From: Toxotes chatareus
Taxonomy: Eukaryota; Chordata; Actinopteri; Toxotidae
Assembly: GCA_016801885.1 (NCBI GenBank)
Contig: JAFBJY010000315.1
Span: 1 to 64,000 of the forward strand
Length of the DNA: 64,000 nucleotides
Direction: 5' to 3'
Both the position numbers and the translations under genes were made by a program. This document shows positions 44,051 through 55,508 of the stretch, piece after piece; positions within the stretch are counted from its first letter, which is position 1; each line of letters starts with the position of its first letter. Below the pieces are notes generated by a model. That model made no database searches. It was not told the origin of the DNA and saw only the letters and a program-made list of their open reading frames with translations.

Positions 44051-44342
44051 GTTAGAATGGCCTTTGTGATGACAGAGACACGCTACAGGAAAACAAATGC
44101 CAAGGCAATGGTCGGACCAACTCATAGGTTTTTATTCTCCCAACAAACAGCAGCACAGGTACAGCAGCAGAACAATGGGTGAGGTCTGACCAGCATTTGA
44201 CCAGCAGCACACATACACACACAAGACACACACACACACATACAGGTGGAGAAGATAGGCAGGGACAAATGACACACACCAGGGAGGGGAACACAAAGGA
44301 CACATAAAGTGAAGGAGAAAGAGAATCTGCCTAATCCTAACA
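44050..44342 (-). mobile_element. 3' LTR of a chromodomain gypsy element
   Basis: On the plus strand it runs from TGTTAGAATGG to CCTAATCCTAACA, so the ends are TGTTAG and CTAACA inverted. On the minus strand a purine tract (GGGTGGGGGGTTAA) precedes TGTTAGGATTAGG, and an AATAAAA signal lies near the end of the LTR. It directly follows the pol end at 44,343-44,600. Confidence 0.75.
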
Positions 44343-44660
44343 TTAACCCCCCACCCAACCGAAGCCTCCAAGCGACCCAGCAGGCCTGTCAGGATGAGCA
44401 CAGTGAAAGTCTCTAACTATCTTAGCATCCAGGTTGTGAGTGTGGGGTATCCAGGACTGCTCTGTGGGACCATGGGGATCCACGAGGTGCTGAAGGCCCT
44501 TGTCCCGATGACCAACATCCAGGAGTCTCCAAACAGTGAATGCAGGATGATCATACACCAGCTGGTGGATGCTGCTCCTGAGTTTGCTCCTGTATTCACT
44601 CCCCTGTGTTCAGTTCCTCATGTTTCTTTGGATTCACCTCTTTTGCTGTTTTGGTTTCAG
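44343..44660 (-). pseudogene. Ty3/gypsy pol C-terminus with chromodomain
   Basis: The minus strand reads FTVWRLLDVGHRDKGLQHLV, then DPHGPTEQSWIPHTHNLDAK and IVRDFHCAHPDRPAG. This matches the chromodomain and tail at the end of chromoviral gypsy integrases (V-x-x-ILD, LQYLVDWEGYGPEE-type and F-x-x-x-HP motifs). Upstream sequence is cut by the DNA-transposon-like unit starting at 44,682. In the family, the chromodomain guides insertion to heterochromatin. Confidence 0.75.
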
Positions 44661-46120
44661 TAAGACGTCTTAGTTTCCCTACACTGAAAAAACTGAATCT
44701 GTGGTCAAGTAGATTTGAATTAATTTATTATATGAAATATATTCAATATAATTATCTTCTTGATTTTGATGTAAATATTTAATTACATTTTAAATAAAAA
44801 TTGTTGGAATAAAATATACCAATTCTGTTTAAATAAAACGTAGGCATTATGTTTATTTAATTCCAAATAGAGAGAATATTGAATGAATTCAAATTAATGT
44901 AATCGGGCAAATTTTAATTGAAAAGCACCGGCGCGCTTTTTTTTAATGCAGCAGCCAATCATTTAGCCACAAGAGATTTGAAGGGCTCGTCTCACAATTT
45001 AACGGATTAACTAAGGTAAGACAACTTCTTTTATCGTTGGGCCACTGGCAGGTAATGTAACTTCTCCCTGTTGTTTCGTTGCAAGTTGCAAATGATGACT
45101 AACCTAAACACACGCGAAGGCAGTCTATTAAGTTTGTTACGTATTACGTAGGTATTTCTTTTCATGCATAAGTATGTTAATGTTAGCTAGCACTTAGCAG
45201 GAGGAGAGGAGGCAGAAAGTGGAAGCACAAACTTCATTTTACGGCTAAACGGTACACTAAAGACGTTTCTGCATTTAGTAACAATAGTTTTATATCTGAT
45301 TAGCGGTGTTAGGTAAGATAGATGGAGTTTGATCAGCCGGCCACCGAACTCCATTGGAAAAAAACGCCAATTTTACATACAGATGACTGGCGATGAATGG
45401 CGTTTGAACTTGTCATGTATGTTATATTTTACTGAAATATGTCCACATTTACCCACAAAATAGTTGCCGAATTAAATACCGGCTCCTACCGTTGTTTTAT
45501 TTGTTAAAGTATCGTCATGTTTCACGTTCTGAAGGCTTTTAACGTGTGTATTTTATTGGGGAGTTCAGTGCACACCCGAGCGACACAGAGCAGAGGATTT
45601 AGCCACTCATTTCCCCCCGTCGTCATTAGTCTTATGGTCAAAGCAGTAGCCTCGTTAACCTTAGCTGTCGGTGCTAGCTGTTTTTTTTAGATCGGAGGCG
45701 ACCTGCTCAGCTCTCACAATGGAGGCAAACGTTATTGTAGGCTTTCATTCAAAACTCCTCAAATACACAATGAATCCAGTAACTCCAAAACGCTCTCGTG
45801 GACACGTTGTTACTTGGAACATTCACCACGCTACGACACACTAACGTAACATAACCAGACTAAGATTTATTCAAGCAAACGTATTGCTGGAACTACATTC
45901 CAGACACCGCTGCTGGGCGGAGTGATTTAAAAAGCAGCTGCTCCCGTCATAAAACTCGGAAGTGCATATAGAAAATTGACTGAGTAGCTGCACTCAACGT
46001 ATGCTTTTGAATTCACTCTTCCCAGCAGCCATGTTTGGAATGTAAAAAAAAAAAGAGAAACGTGTGAAAATGTGAATCTGAAAGACACTTCTCATATCTA
46101 AATCTTTGTGTTTTCCTTAG

Positions 46121-46640
46121 GTGCTGCCAAATGAGATGGCAATGTAAGATCTGTCAATTGAGAGCCACAACAAGAGGTGAGCTTCTGCATCATTACAGAA
46201 CACAGCACAGGACATGGGAGATTGGGAATTCAGTACCTTGTCTAAATTATGATTGCCCTTTTTAGCAGTTTTGCAATATATTTTTGAGTTTTATACTAAG
46301 ACACTTGAAATTTCATGTTGCAGGACACTGAGAACTTGGAGGAACTTGAACAGATCATAATGGCAATTACTGTGACCACAAAGCCCGGAACTTCTATGAG
46401 CAACAGCCCAAAGAACATTGCAATTGTCATAGAGGGGGTGGAAGTCATCACAGGACTTAGTGACATTGCCAAGTCTTGCTCTGTCCTCCTCGGCTTGACC
46501 CACGCACTCAATCTTGATTATCCCAAAGAGCTGAAGTATACCTTTGAGGTATTCCAAAACTTTTCTTACAACTGGATGATTCAAAGCTGTCGAACAAAGT
46601 CCATTCCCTCAAGTGCAAACTTCTGGCTTTAAATTAGACT
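46121..46640 (+). pseudogene. SAMD3-like C-terminal exon, frameshifted
   Basis: A TTTTCCTTAG acceptor at 46,120 and an AGAGGTGAG donor at about 46,175 bound a short exon. A TTGCAG acceptor at 46,323 begins the coding exon. ATG at 46,360 opens a frame containing NIAIVIEGVEVITGLSD, SCSVLLGLTHALNLDYP and KELKYTFEVFQ. This resembles the conserved C-terminal segment of the large teleost family annotated as SAMD3-like. A one-base shift near 46,555 moves the end (QLDDSKLSNKVHSLKCKLL) to another frame. No SAM domain is in the window. Confidence 0.55.
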
Positions 46641-47260
46641 GTAGTAAACAGTAGAAACCTTTGTACTAGACAGTGCTCAGCTTTTTACAATGAGAGTTGC
46701 ACATGAAAGTGCTATGTTTTTAAGTTAGCGCTGATATGGACTGTGTCCCACTAATGTTGGTAGTGTTTATATGTGGGTAGTTCAGAGTACATATGTGTTT
46801 TACTCTGTACACATTACATTTTTCTGCTTTTGTTTTGGTGCCTGCACTTCTGGAAGATTTTTATTTTAAGATCAATATTGATCCTATTAATTCAGATTTT
46901 CTTTAATTCACACCACTTTGTTTCAAGAGCATGCTTCTGGCTTTAAATCAGACTGTAGTTAGAGTAGAAACATTTGTGCTACACAGTGCTCAGCTTTTTA
47001 CAATGAGAACTGCCCATTTGAATGTGCTATGTTTTTAAGTTAGCACTGATATGGACTGCGTCCCACAAATGTTAGTGTTGTTTTGTGGGTAGTTCAAAAG
47101 TACAAGTTCAAAAAAAAATGTTTTACTCCGTACACATTATACCTTTTTGTTTTTGTTTTGGTACAAGCACTTCTGGAGGATGTTTATTTAAGATAATTAT
47201 TGATCCAGTTAATTCAAATTTGTGTCTTCATCTGTATATGTTTTTTGACTTGAAAGGTTG
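46620..47260. repeat. Tandem duplication of about 300 bp after the SAMD3-like exon
   Basis: CTTCTGGCTTTAAAT and CAGTGCTCAGCTTTTTACAA occur at 46,620-46,700 and again at 46,930-47,000, followed in both by GATATGGACTG and GTACACATTA blocks. The copies have diverged by scattered substitutions. Confidence 0.75.
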
Positions 47261-47833
47261 CAGTGCTCTCTGTCAACAAAAGTTGACAGTTGAATTGTTA
47301 ATAAAAATTTGATTTAAGTATTTGAGTTCTGTACTCTTTGGGCCATAAACTAGTTATTCCTAAGAAAGAAATATTATTTAATTTTAATGCATTTCATTGA
47401 TCAAATTCAAATCAATTCACAGATTAATGCAGATGATTATTACTCAATTATATTAAGCAGAATTTAATACATTTTTATTTGTACTATTTACACATTCGGC
47501 TCAACATTGTTGTTTAGGTTTTAATCAATTCAGTTGTGTTTTCTCTTTGATTCTACTCATATTAAATGGATGACTATTAAGGTTTAATTTAATTAAAATT
47601 TACTCAATACCAAACATTGTGAAATCAAATTAATAATATTGATTGTAAATTGTTGCCTCATTTTTATTGAGTAGATAAGGGGTATTTTTTCTTACAGTGT
47701 AAGAAAGTGTCACTAAAATCTGTAATTTCTTATCTAAATGGATTAATATGTTTATTCTTCTTCTTCTTTTCTGTTAAATGTTTATGTCATTGTGTGGCTG
47801 TTGATTTAAAGTGCAGGTGTTTCATCTGCTTGG

Positions 47834-47909
47834 AAATTAAATTAAATTCCCTTTGATTCAGTGCTGTACAACAACATAACATTGAATCAAAGGGAATTTA
47901 ATTTAATTT
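47834..47909. other. 27-bp perfect inverted repeat
   Basis: Arms 47,834-47,860 and 47,883-47,909 pair perfectly (core CCCTTTGATTCA / TGAATCAAAGGG) around a 22-base loop. The copy at 21,148-21,226 has one mismatch and one missing base. Confidence 0.85.
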
Positions 47910-48179
47910 AATTTGACACTCACAAACAGAAGAAAAGTCCTTTTAATGACAAAGTTAAACAGATCTCAATAATGTGATCTGAATTCATTATTAATGTAAA
48001 ACACAAAACACACAGGACACATCTAAACCATCAGTGGTGAAGCCAGTTGGTTTGAAAGTCACATAATTAGATAAATGGAGATCACCTGTGTGCAGCCAAG
48101 GTCTTTCAGGTGATTGTAGTATAAATACACCTGCATCTGGAAGATCCAGCTTTTGGTGAGTGAGCAGAGAAACTCTCCA

Positions 48180-48380
48180 CCATGAAGACAGAACAACACT
48201 GAGTGTCTCTGAGAAAATGGGATTGAAAAGCAGAAATCAGTGGCTGGATACAAGAGAATTTCCAAGTCACTGAACTTCCCTTGAAGAACAGTTAAACCAA
48301 TCACTATGAAATGGAAAAAGGAGTGTGACATGGTGAATGATGTATGTCTGTCTGGAGCAGACTGCTCTAAAAAACTGACA
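48180..48380 (+). pseudogene. Tc1/mariner helix-turn-helix relic, copy 2
   Basis: ATGAAGACAGAACAACACTG then, in a shifted frame, GYKRISKSLNFP, a stop, RTVKPITMKWKKE and a GAGCAGACTGCTCTAAAAAA block. This parallels the Tc1 transposase DNA-binding region. Stops and frameshifts disable it and the catalytic domain is missing. Confidence 0.6.
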
Positions 48381-49319
48381 TGTCAGAGAAGAAAACACGA
48401 GCAGCTCCAAACAGTTTCACACCATGTTTGTACTTTCACACTCTGATGTTAGCTTTAGTTTTTCTCTCTCTGTCTCGTCCTTTTAACAACCTCCTGCAGC
48501 AGGAGTCACATTGAACCTGTCACATCTGATGACTCTTCACTTGTTCATAGAAACCAGAGAAAATAATGAAGGTAATGTGGTTCAGTGCTGAGCCTGATAA
48601 ACTAAAAGGGTTGCATTCCAGAATAAAGCAGTTCAATATTATTTGGAGGTTAAAGCATCGGAGGTTGAATGAGGTTTGGTACAAATATCAGAATCTCTCC
48701 TGACTGACAGCAGCAGGTCTGACATATGGAGGAGAGATGATCTCAGGCAGAGGTTTTATTTATAAGGGAGATAAAAATGTGCACAGGTGGATTAACCAGA
48801 GGATCTCACAGTCTCCTCTGTGTATCAGATCATCTATGGTGTCATGTACTTCAGAAATTGATTTAGTATTTCAGAGAGTTGTTCCTTTGGAAACATGGAG
48901 TCAAGAACAACATCAGTTCTGAATCTGATTCTCTGAAGTACAGAGATAAATCTCTGTCAAGTGGATTTAACCAAGCCTTCAACCCTTTGTCCTCAGGATG
49001 CTGACCACTGTCATTATCTCCTTTCTGTTCTAACTTTATTACTTTTTTTCTTAAAATAAAATCCTAACCATCCAAAAATATGAAAGGAAAAAAACAATAT
49101 AGATCTGCCACATATACTTTTAGCATAAGCTGATTCCAACAAAGCTCTTCAGATTCAAAAAGATCATCATTCCTGATACAGACAAACATCCAACATGGAG
49201 ACTGAAAAGATTTACAAAATACTTCACACAACTATAAATGTTTGAAATATTATCAATTTCTTGAGATTTATTTTGTCAATAACTTTAAAAAGACTTATTT
49301 AAAAAGACTTGTACTGAAT

Positions 49320-50100
49320 ATGAGATTTAAAAACCATTCTGAAAGTTAAAATAAATAAATAAACAACCTCATGATTCAAACTAATATTCACTGAGATACT
49401 TTAGCATTTGGTCAGATTATTAGGAGGTGGTGATGCCTGGAGGAGGGGCTTCTTCTAATCTGAACATTAATCCAAAAGAGTACAAGCAGCTCAGAACCAA
49501 ATGAAGCATTTAGTTTGGCTCATTTCAAATTTACTGTGAGACAAGAAAGTTCATAACATTAAAGTCTTTACATGTGGAATAATAACCTCAGCTCATCGTT
49601 ATGAAATATGGTTTGTTCACATACAGTGACTTCAGAAAGTAGACCAGTTTTTTTTTTAAACATATTTTCAAATGAACCTTTTGTAATTTCTCATTATGTC
49701 TCACCCTCCACCTCTGCCTCACCTACAGTCATGTGTTAGACACAAATACTTAAACAGACACACACTGACTGCTGAAAATATTTCTTATCACTTACTGATG
49801 TCAACATCCATCAGAGAGACTCGTGTGTCATATATTTCCTCAGTTATCAGTCGAGCATGTCATTAAAACAACAAGTGACCATGGCAAATTCATTCAGCAG
49901 CCATAGTGGATTCCTGTTAAATCAGAGCATCAGCCTCATATTCTGGACTCCACTTTCCATGTAACTGAAACCCAGAGTAGTAAAAGTAGAGAGGAGAGAT
50001 GTATGTATGTGTGTGTGTGTGTGTCTGAAAATCTTGATCTTGTGCGCTTAAATATCACATCAAGTTAACAAACATCATCTGAACAAAACATCCCACAAAA
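49320..50100. other. No gene seen
   Basis: AT-rich sequence with a T run near 49,650 and GT run near 50,005. Confidence 0.45.
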
Positions 50101-50102
50101 TG

Positions 50103-50400
50103 AACTAAACATGACATGAACTACTAACATGTACTGACTTACTGAAAACCTTGGAGGTGATCTGGACTTTCCTGTGGTTTCCTCTTGTCCTTGTAACAGC
50201 AGTAGCTCCTCCCTTCCTTGTCAATAATTGTACAGAAATATCTGAGTGCTTCTTTCTTCCTAAATCATGAGCAAGTCCTGTCCAGTCCAACTGTTTCTGC
50301 TCCTGTTTGACTTCTGAACTTGTCTCTGGCTGTGTGTCCACTTACTGCAGCCTGTGACATCAGACTGTAGAATGTTGATACATCAAAGGCATCAAAGGAC
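50103..50400. repeat. Inverted partner of the 5.3-5.6 kb segment
   Basis: Reverse complement of 5,300-5,600, with GAGCAAGTCCTGTCCAGTCC and CTTGTCTCTGGCTGTGTGTC. The duplicated block ends at a CA tract, as the other copy begins at a GT tract. Confidence 0.75.
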
Positions 50401-50401
50401 A

Positions 50402-50468
50402 AACACACACACACACACCTGCAGATAGATAGATATATACATACATACATACATACATACATACATAC

Positions 50469-50505
<37 letters not shown>

Positions 50506-50515
50506 CAGACACTGC
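50402..50515. repeat. Compound microsatellite (CA)n, (CATA)n, (GATA)n
   Basis: A short CA run is followed by CATACATACATA and then AGATAGATAGAT tetranucleotide arrays. Confidence 0.95.
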
Positions 50516-50759
50516 TCACTCTGAGACTCACACTCACAGCGAATTAGTTACCTCATGTGCTAAAATGCAGAGTGTTGTTCCAACAGGGCTGAAGTGAAAT
50601 CAAGTTTCCTCAGAGTCAATCTCATGTATCAGCTCATGTATCAATGATCTTCAACAAGGTTTAACTGACACTTCATCAATGTCATGAACCAGCTCAGAGT
50701 TCACAGCAAAAAGAAGAGAGATCACACAAACAGAATGGTGGATAATCAATTACATTTAT

Positions 50760-51980
50760 TTAAAGTAGAGAAAAACATATTGCAAAGTATTGGAAGCTTT
50801 GGCATGATGCCCTTCTAATAGCTTCAGTTTGTTTGTCATTAACATAGTCTCTCGCCTCTACAACAACATATTCTGGGCAGGACTTCAACAACTGTTGATT
50901 ATTATGCTCATTTAATTCTTGATTTGTAGCAAAAATATGTGAGGCAGAGCCGACCTCACCAGTTTCACAACAACTGCACGTCACTGTCCAGCATCACTGT
51001 TCCCTTTGAACACGTTCAACAGCTGTGCAAAAACACAATCTTTTTGCTGCATTATTTCCTTTAATTCTACCACCTTAAATACATTTGTCCATAATGTATT
51101 TCTAACATCATCTACATACAGTGGCTTCCCTTTAACAGGAGGCAGATAGAAAAAATCAGCAACCACACTAACATTTCCAAAGGGTGACAGGCCACCACTT
51201 TGTTTAATTCGCCGCAACCTCCCGTGAATATATGCTAACAAACTGTGATCTATCATAGAAATTTAATCTATAATCACAAGCTGTAGATCACGATATCTGG
51301 CACGAAGAGAATTTAACTTCTCTTCACCCAAAAGAGCAAACGGCAGCTTAACATTCCTCCATATACTAAGGGTGGTGTGAATGGTTGTTTCAAATTATAA
51401 GCAGGAATCCCTGTAGGAGCAGTCAGTAAGACACAAACAGAGTCAGGATGGGTACGTGCCACTGACAACAATCTCACTGACTCATACTGAATCGCCCTTA
51501 TCAAATGACTTTTACCAGTACCTGCACCGCCAGTAATAAAAACTGGTGCAGGATTTTTACCATTAACCTTCTCTAAACACCTCTGTCTAATTTGGTAGAA
51601 AACAGAAAACTGTGTCTCATTAAGAGACTGAACAAGAGCTAAACACAGACTGTGTTCTTTCCTTTAACTCATCTATGCTCTCTAAACGATCTAATTCCTG
51701 CTGTGGACAGAGCTCACACTAAAAATCTTCTACAACACCATCACAATCTATGCTACTCTGAATGTTTTCTAAATCCTCTGTCTCCTTCTCAAACATGCTC
51801 CTATTCAGATCAACTACAGACTTAACAGAATATAGTGATCCATCCCTAAACCTGACCTGGTGTGACTCATAGACCTCCTCAGATTCACAGTTGAAATGGA
51901 TTAACCGTATATCAACTGTGTAGCAGAAACAACTGCAGAATCCTCTGGTAAAACTTCTCAGAACTTCTCTTTGTGAGTGT
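50760..51980 (-). pseudogene. Helitron PIF1-like helicase
   Basis: Blocks in order: an N-terminal segment (52.00-51.72 kb, REVLRSFTRGFCSCF), Walker A FITGGAGTGKSHLIRAIQYE (about 51,500-51,540, intact), LLTAPTGIPAYNL, Walker B VIID then a TAA where Glu is expected, ISMIDHSLLAYIHGRLRRIK, VVADFFYLPPVKGKPLYVDD, VVELKEIMQQKDCVFAQLLN and HIFATNQELNEHNNQQL. It ends near 50,780, before the last helicase motifs. In active elements this helicase unwinds DNA during rolling-circle transfer. Confidence 0.82.
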
Positions 51981-52289
51981 AAAGTGAGCCTAACGGACAA
52001 CTGCTGGCTGTATTCGTGTTCTTTTAGCTATAAATCCACAACCATTACTTAATTCTATCCATGACACATTTCTCACTCTTAGACAGGACACAATATTCAG
52101 AGGCAAAAGACGCCAGAGACACATCATCAAAAGTGCTGTCATTTGGCCTGTTCTTATTTCTATCAACAAAACCTGTCATCCACATCTCATCTGTAGTAAC
52201 AGCAACTTCTGCCTCAACACACTCAAAGGCAAACTCATCTTAACTACTTATTGTCCCCTTCAGAGTCTCCTTCAGGTGCATGTTACTCA

Positions 52290-52590
52290 ACCTATAAACT
52301 GCCTCCTGAGCACTGACATCCCTGTTGTGTAAATACACACTGCCAAGGCTTTTTAAAGCTTCTTACATTTCCGTCTTTTGTGCCTCTTTCTGGGCACAAC
52401 AACAACTTTCCTAACAACAAACCCATCTCTTTCTCAGCCTTAGAGATGTAAGAAATGATATAAACAACACAACAGACTGGATATCTAAATTCACATTCCA
52501 ACGCTTTAACAAAGGCCTACTATACTGATTAATCCAAGCTTCATTAACATTAACCTGCCACTTCAACACAACATTGTAACAACGTATGTG
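52290..52590 (-). pseudogene. Helitron Rep tyrosine region
   Basis: Minus strand: WQVNVNEAWINQYSRPLLKR, WNVNLDIQSVV and YIISYISKAEKEMGLLL. The two tyrosines of YIISYISK fit the Rep catalytic tyrosine motif. A frameshift lies between the first and second blocks. Confidence 0.7.
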
Positions 52591-52599
52591 GATGGGTTA

Positions 52600-53445
52600 T
52601 GTTAAGTGTCCTACTGTATTTTACTAAAAATATATTAAAAATGTATATAGGTTAAAAATCAGGCGAGAGAGCAGTTGCTAAAACCAAGAAAACCACAGAT
52701 CTTGACAGGAACACGGGTGTTTATTCATAAAATAAGATAAAATATAAAAACACAAATAAATACTAAAAAGACTATAAAACCGGGATTGGTAAAAAGGTAT
52801 TTTAAAAAGAGGGAGACTAAAACTGAATGGGGGGAGAGTCCAATGTAGCTATCCAGAGTCTTATCTGTGGAGGCCGGGTTTATCGCACACACTCGGGTGC
52901 TGGCGGAGAAGACTCGGTCACCGCAGGAGCGTCGACCTCGTTCGGCACCACGATCCCACCACGCCGCTGCACCGCGCCCTTGTCCTCCTCGGAACGCCGA
53001 CCTCGAACCAACGGAAAGCGGGACAGCAGTCACTGCACTTTTAAACACATACAGGTATCGCTACAGGTTACGCTTCGCCGCAGATCGTTACTCACACCGC
53101 TGGGCAGAGTAACACTCTGCCCGCTTCTTCATGGAGCCTGCAACAATCCGTCCTGGTTTCTCCGTCAGCGGCAACTCCGGCGTGGTCCTGCAGCCTGTCC
53201 CCGGTGCTCTCCGCGTCTCGTCTGTGCTCTCCGCCGCGTTCTTCTTCCGGTTTCCTGCCTAACTTATCAGCGCTCGCCAATCTTGAGCTCCACAGGTGCA
53301 GGTGATTACACCGTGGGGAGTGACATCCGCATGGGCTTTTCAGAATAAAAGCACAATACACTCCCAGTGTGCAATACATGCAATAAAAACACACCACACA
53401 CTAAAATCAAAGATTATAAATTAAAAACACACTGGGAGTTAAAAG
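52600..53445. mobile_element. Insertion inside the Helitron, CG-rich, possibly a solo LTR
   Basis: The Helitron frame breaks at about 53,450 and resumes at about 52,590 (NVNEAWINQYSRPLL). The insert is CG-rich at 52,880-53,260, unlike its surroundings. On the minus strand it has an AATAAACACCCG polyadenylation-like site and ends near ACACTTAACA. That layout suggests an LTR, but I found no clear target duplication. Confidence 0.4.
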
Positions 53446-55368
53446 ACACACAATAAAATCTTACTTTACCCATGCGACACGTATTCCTACACACCCGTTG
53501 GTTCGCAGTCTCATATAACTCCTGACTCACACCTACACTATGAAACAACTGTGCTACACTATCAAATGAGCAGTTCTCATCTGAGAGTGCAGTCTTACTG
53601 GCAGATAAAATCTCAAATGCTCGTTCTTTCTTCATTATGTTTTGCTTAATAGCACATGCACAAAGAGTTATATGTGGTGGACAAGTACACTCAACTTCAA
53701 CCATGTCAGGTTTGTGACTGATAACAGTACACTCTGACACTGGCCTAGGGAAGCTGAAACGACACACTGTCTTATTTTTCTTACATGTTTTTGAGTGTTG
53801 TTTCGAGTGCTGCTGAACAGATGTGACAGTGTCCAATAATACATCATCATCTGACGTTAGTCCACACGTTACATATTTATCAATAAACTGAACTACCTCT
53901 CCATCACTATCCCTATCTATCACAGGCGCACTCTCAACTCAAAACAAACAGTGAACATGTGGGGAACCACGCTGCTGAAACTCTATCCTATCAAAATAAT
54001 CTAATCTTACCAATAGGATGCAATGGAGACATCAAGACTTCCTTCAAAAAACACCAGAAATCAAACATTCTAGCTGCAGTGACAGGATTCTGATGTAACA
54101 ATTCACACCTATCAGCCCACTCCAAACCATCCACTGTCCCTGTCCTACCCTCCTGCTTTAAAATACTTGTCAAAAAATTCTGCCAGCGCAAATCTGCAGA
54201 AGAAAACAGGCAAAACCAAGTGGGAACACCAAGCTGACGCACACAGGCCAGTAGGTCACACTGTGCTCCCTGCCAAAAAGCAGGAGTACCTCTAATAGGT
54301 TTAAGGAAACGATAAACATCATCAAACTCTAAGAATTTCTTCAGAGCTTCTTCATCCTGCAAAAGATTTACTCTCTCTGAAGCACAACCTCTGTTTCCTT
54401 TCCACAGAGCTATGGACACATTGGACACAACCTGCTTAACCTCTGACATATATTGGCATGATCAGAGAGCAGCCTAACTGCTCTCTGCCTAAGGACTATT
54501 TCCCTCTCCTGGTGCTACATTCAACACATCATCAAAATACTGAAACTTCCTGACCAATGTCCACAGGCATAAGACAAGTATCCTGGAACATACAGTGCTG
54601 CTGTGTATCATGGAGAAGCTCATCCTGACCATCCTCAGCAACATTATCACAGTGTGCCACCACTGGAACCTCACTATCTTCCTCCCTACAAAATGCATTA
54701 ACCCGTGCATCATTAAATTCAACATCTTTATAATGAATGTTATTCACCTTCAAATACTGCAACGCTTGCCTAACACACATAGTATCAACAAACCAATACT
54801 CATAGTGGCCTTTGTATGTCAACGCTTTAATTTAACTTGCAACAAAGACCCTTCCATGTTAGAACGAGGCAGCAGATTGGTTGTGTCTACAGTGTTGGCA
54901 GGAACACAGGCACTGGTCCATGTACTCCACTCCATCTTCATAAAAGGAATATGTAACACAACCAAATGTTGCTCTAAACTATTCAAACATGCCAGTTCAG
55001 CAGGAATAGGAGGAACCATCAAATTGTTCCCTACATATTCACCTTTACTAATTTTAGTGGCATGTATGATAAATCCATAGCTGACCTCTAGGTGAACCAA
55101 TCCACTGACATGGCAATATGCACTCATCATTACATGTGTGCAGGTATTGGTCAGTAATACACTGCTCTGCAATTGCACCTATTCCCTCCTTGCTATCACA
55201 CTGTTCTCTCTTACAATGTAAAACCTGGTGCCTGAACAACAACCTGTGAAAAACACAACATACAAAATCAGGCCCATCTTTAACTTTGTCTAAAAACTGA
55301 TCCATGACTACATTAAACTGCTCTGACAGTTTTTTATTCTGCTGTCTCTTTAATTTCACAGCAGCCAC
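53414..55368 (-). pseudogene. Helitron N-terminal and HUH Rep region
   Basis: Key blocks: HTCNDECILPCQW, ISKGEYVGNNLMVPPIPAEL, ACLNSLEQHLVVLHIPFMKM, NLLPRSNMEGSLLQVKLKR and LTYKGHYEYWFVDTMCVRQA. Then come FLKPIRGTPAFWQGAQCDLL and FQQRGSPHVHCLF with the HVH metal-binding pair (53,951-53,959). A TGA follows at once (53,939-53,941), where the family has Trp. The frame resumes VQFIDKYVTC and NKTVCRFSFPRP. The HUH nuclease would nick and rejoin DNA for rolling-circle transposition. Several frame changes occur, so no product is expected. Confidence 0.82.
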
Positions 55369-55508
55369 AACACACTGCCTATGTTGTGGATTTACTTGAT
55401 TTCCTAATGCTGGTAGCTTTGACTTTCTGTTGATGCAACTTACTAACTAACCTGTACTTGTCTCTACTTGCAGCTTTAACACGATCCCTACGCACCTTAG
55501 CATATACT

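Larger units (their letters stand above)
44682..47699 (+). mobile_element. DNA-transposon-like unit carrying a SAMD3-like exon
   Basis: The unit begins CACTGAAAAAACTG after TA and ends TTTTTTCTTACAGTG before TA. The ends form short imperfect inverted repeats (CACTG...AAAAAA) with a TA duplication. Both ends are AT-rich with AATTTAATTAAA-like text. Inside are a CG-richer stretch near 44.93-45.9 kb, apparent splice sites and the SAMD3-like frame. The superfamily is not clear; short CACTG ends fit several DNA transposon groups. Confidence 0.5.
47703..49300 (+). repeat. Duplicated Tc1-containing segment, copy 2
   Basis: Matches 21,015-22,570. It includes the hairpin (47,834-47,909), the GTATAAATACACC motif and the Tc1 relic. 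A small insertion (CAGAGAAGAAAACACGAGCA) near 48,390 and about 60 extra bases near 49,240 distinguish it from copy 1. Confidence 0.8.
50760..55400 (-). mobile_element. Helitron, autonomous type but decayed
   Basis: Minus-strand order: N-terminal cysteine-containing region (55.4-54.5 kb), Helitron-like N domain (54.45-53.99), HUH nuclease (53.96), Rep continuation (53.92-53.45), an inserted block (about 52.6-53.45), the Rep tyrosine region (52.5), then PIF1-family helicase (51.55-50.78). Numerous stops and frameshifts. The 3' hairpin and CTRR end were not located. A hAT end at 55,509 lies at the upstream boundary. Confidence 0.82.

Noticed and set aside
43955..44182. Plus-strand small frame near 44 kb
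   Set aside because: It overlaps the gypsy LTR and is not supported by any homology I recognise.
52827..53348. 173-codon plus-strand frame in the CG-rich insertion
   Set aside because: Open because of high GC content; no domain recognised and it crosses what looks like LTR sequence.
54595..55080. 161-codon plus-strand frame
   Set aside because: Antisense shadow of the Helitron N-terminal coding region, which has clear homology on the minus strand.
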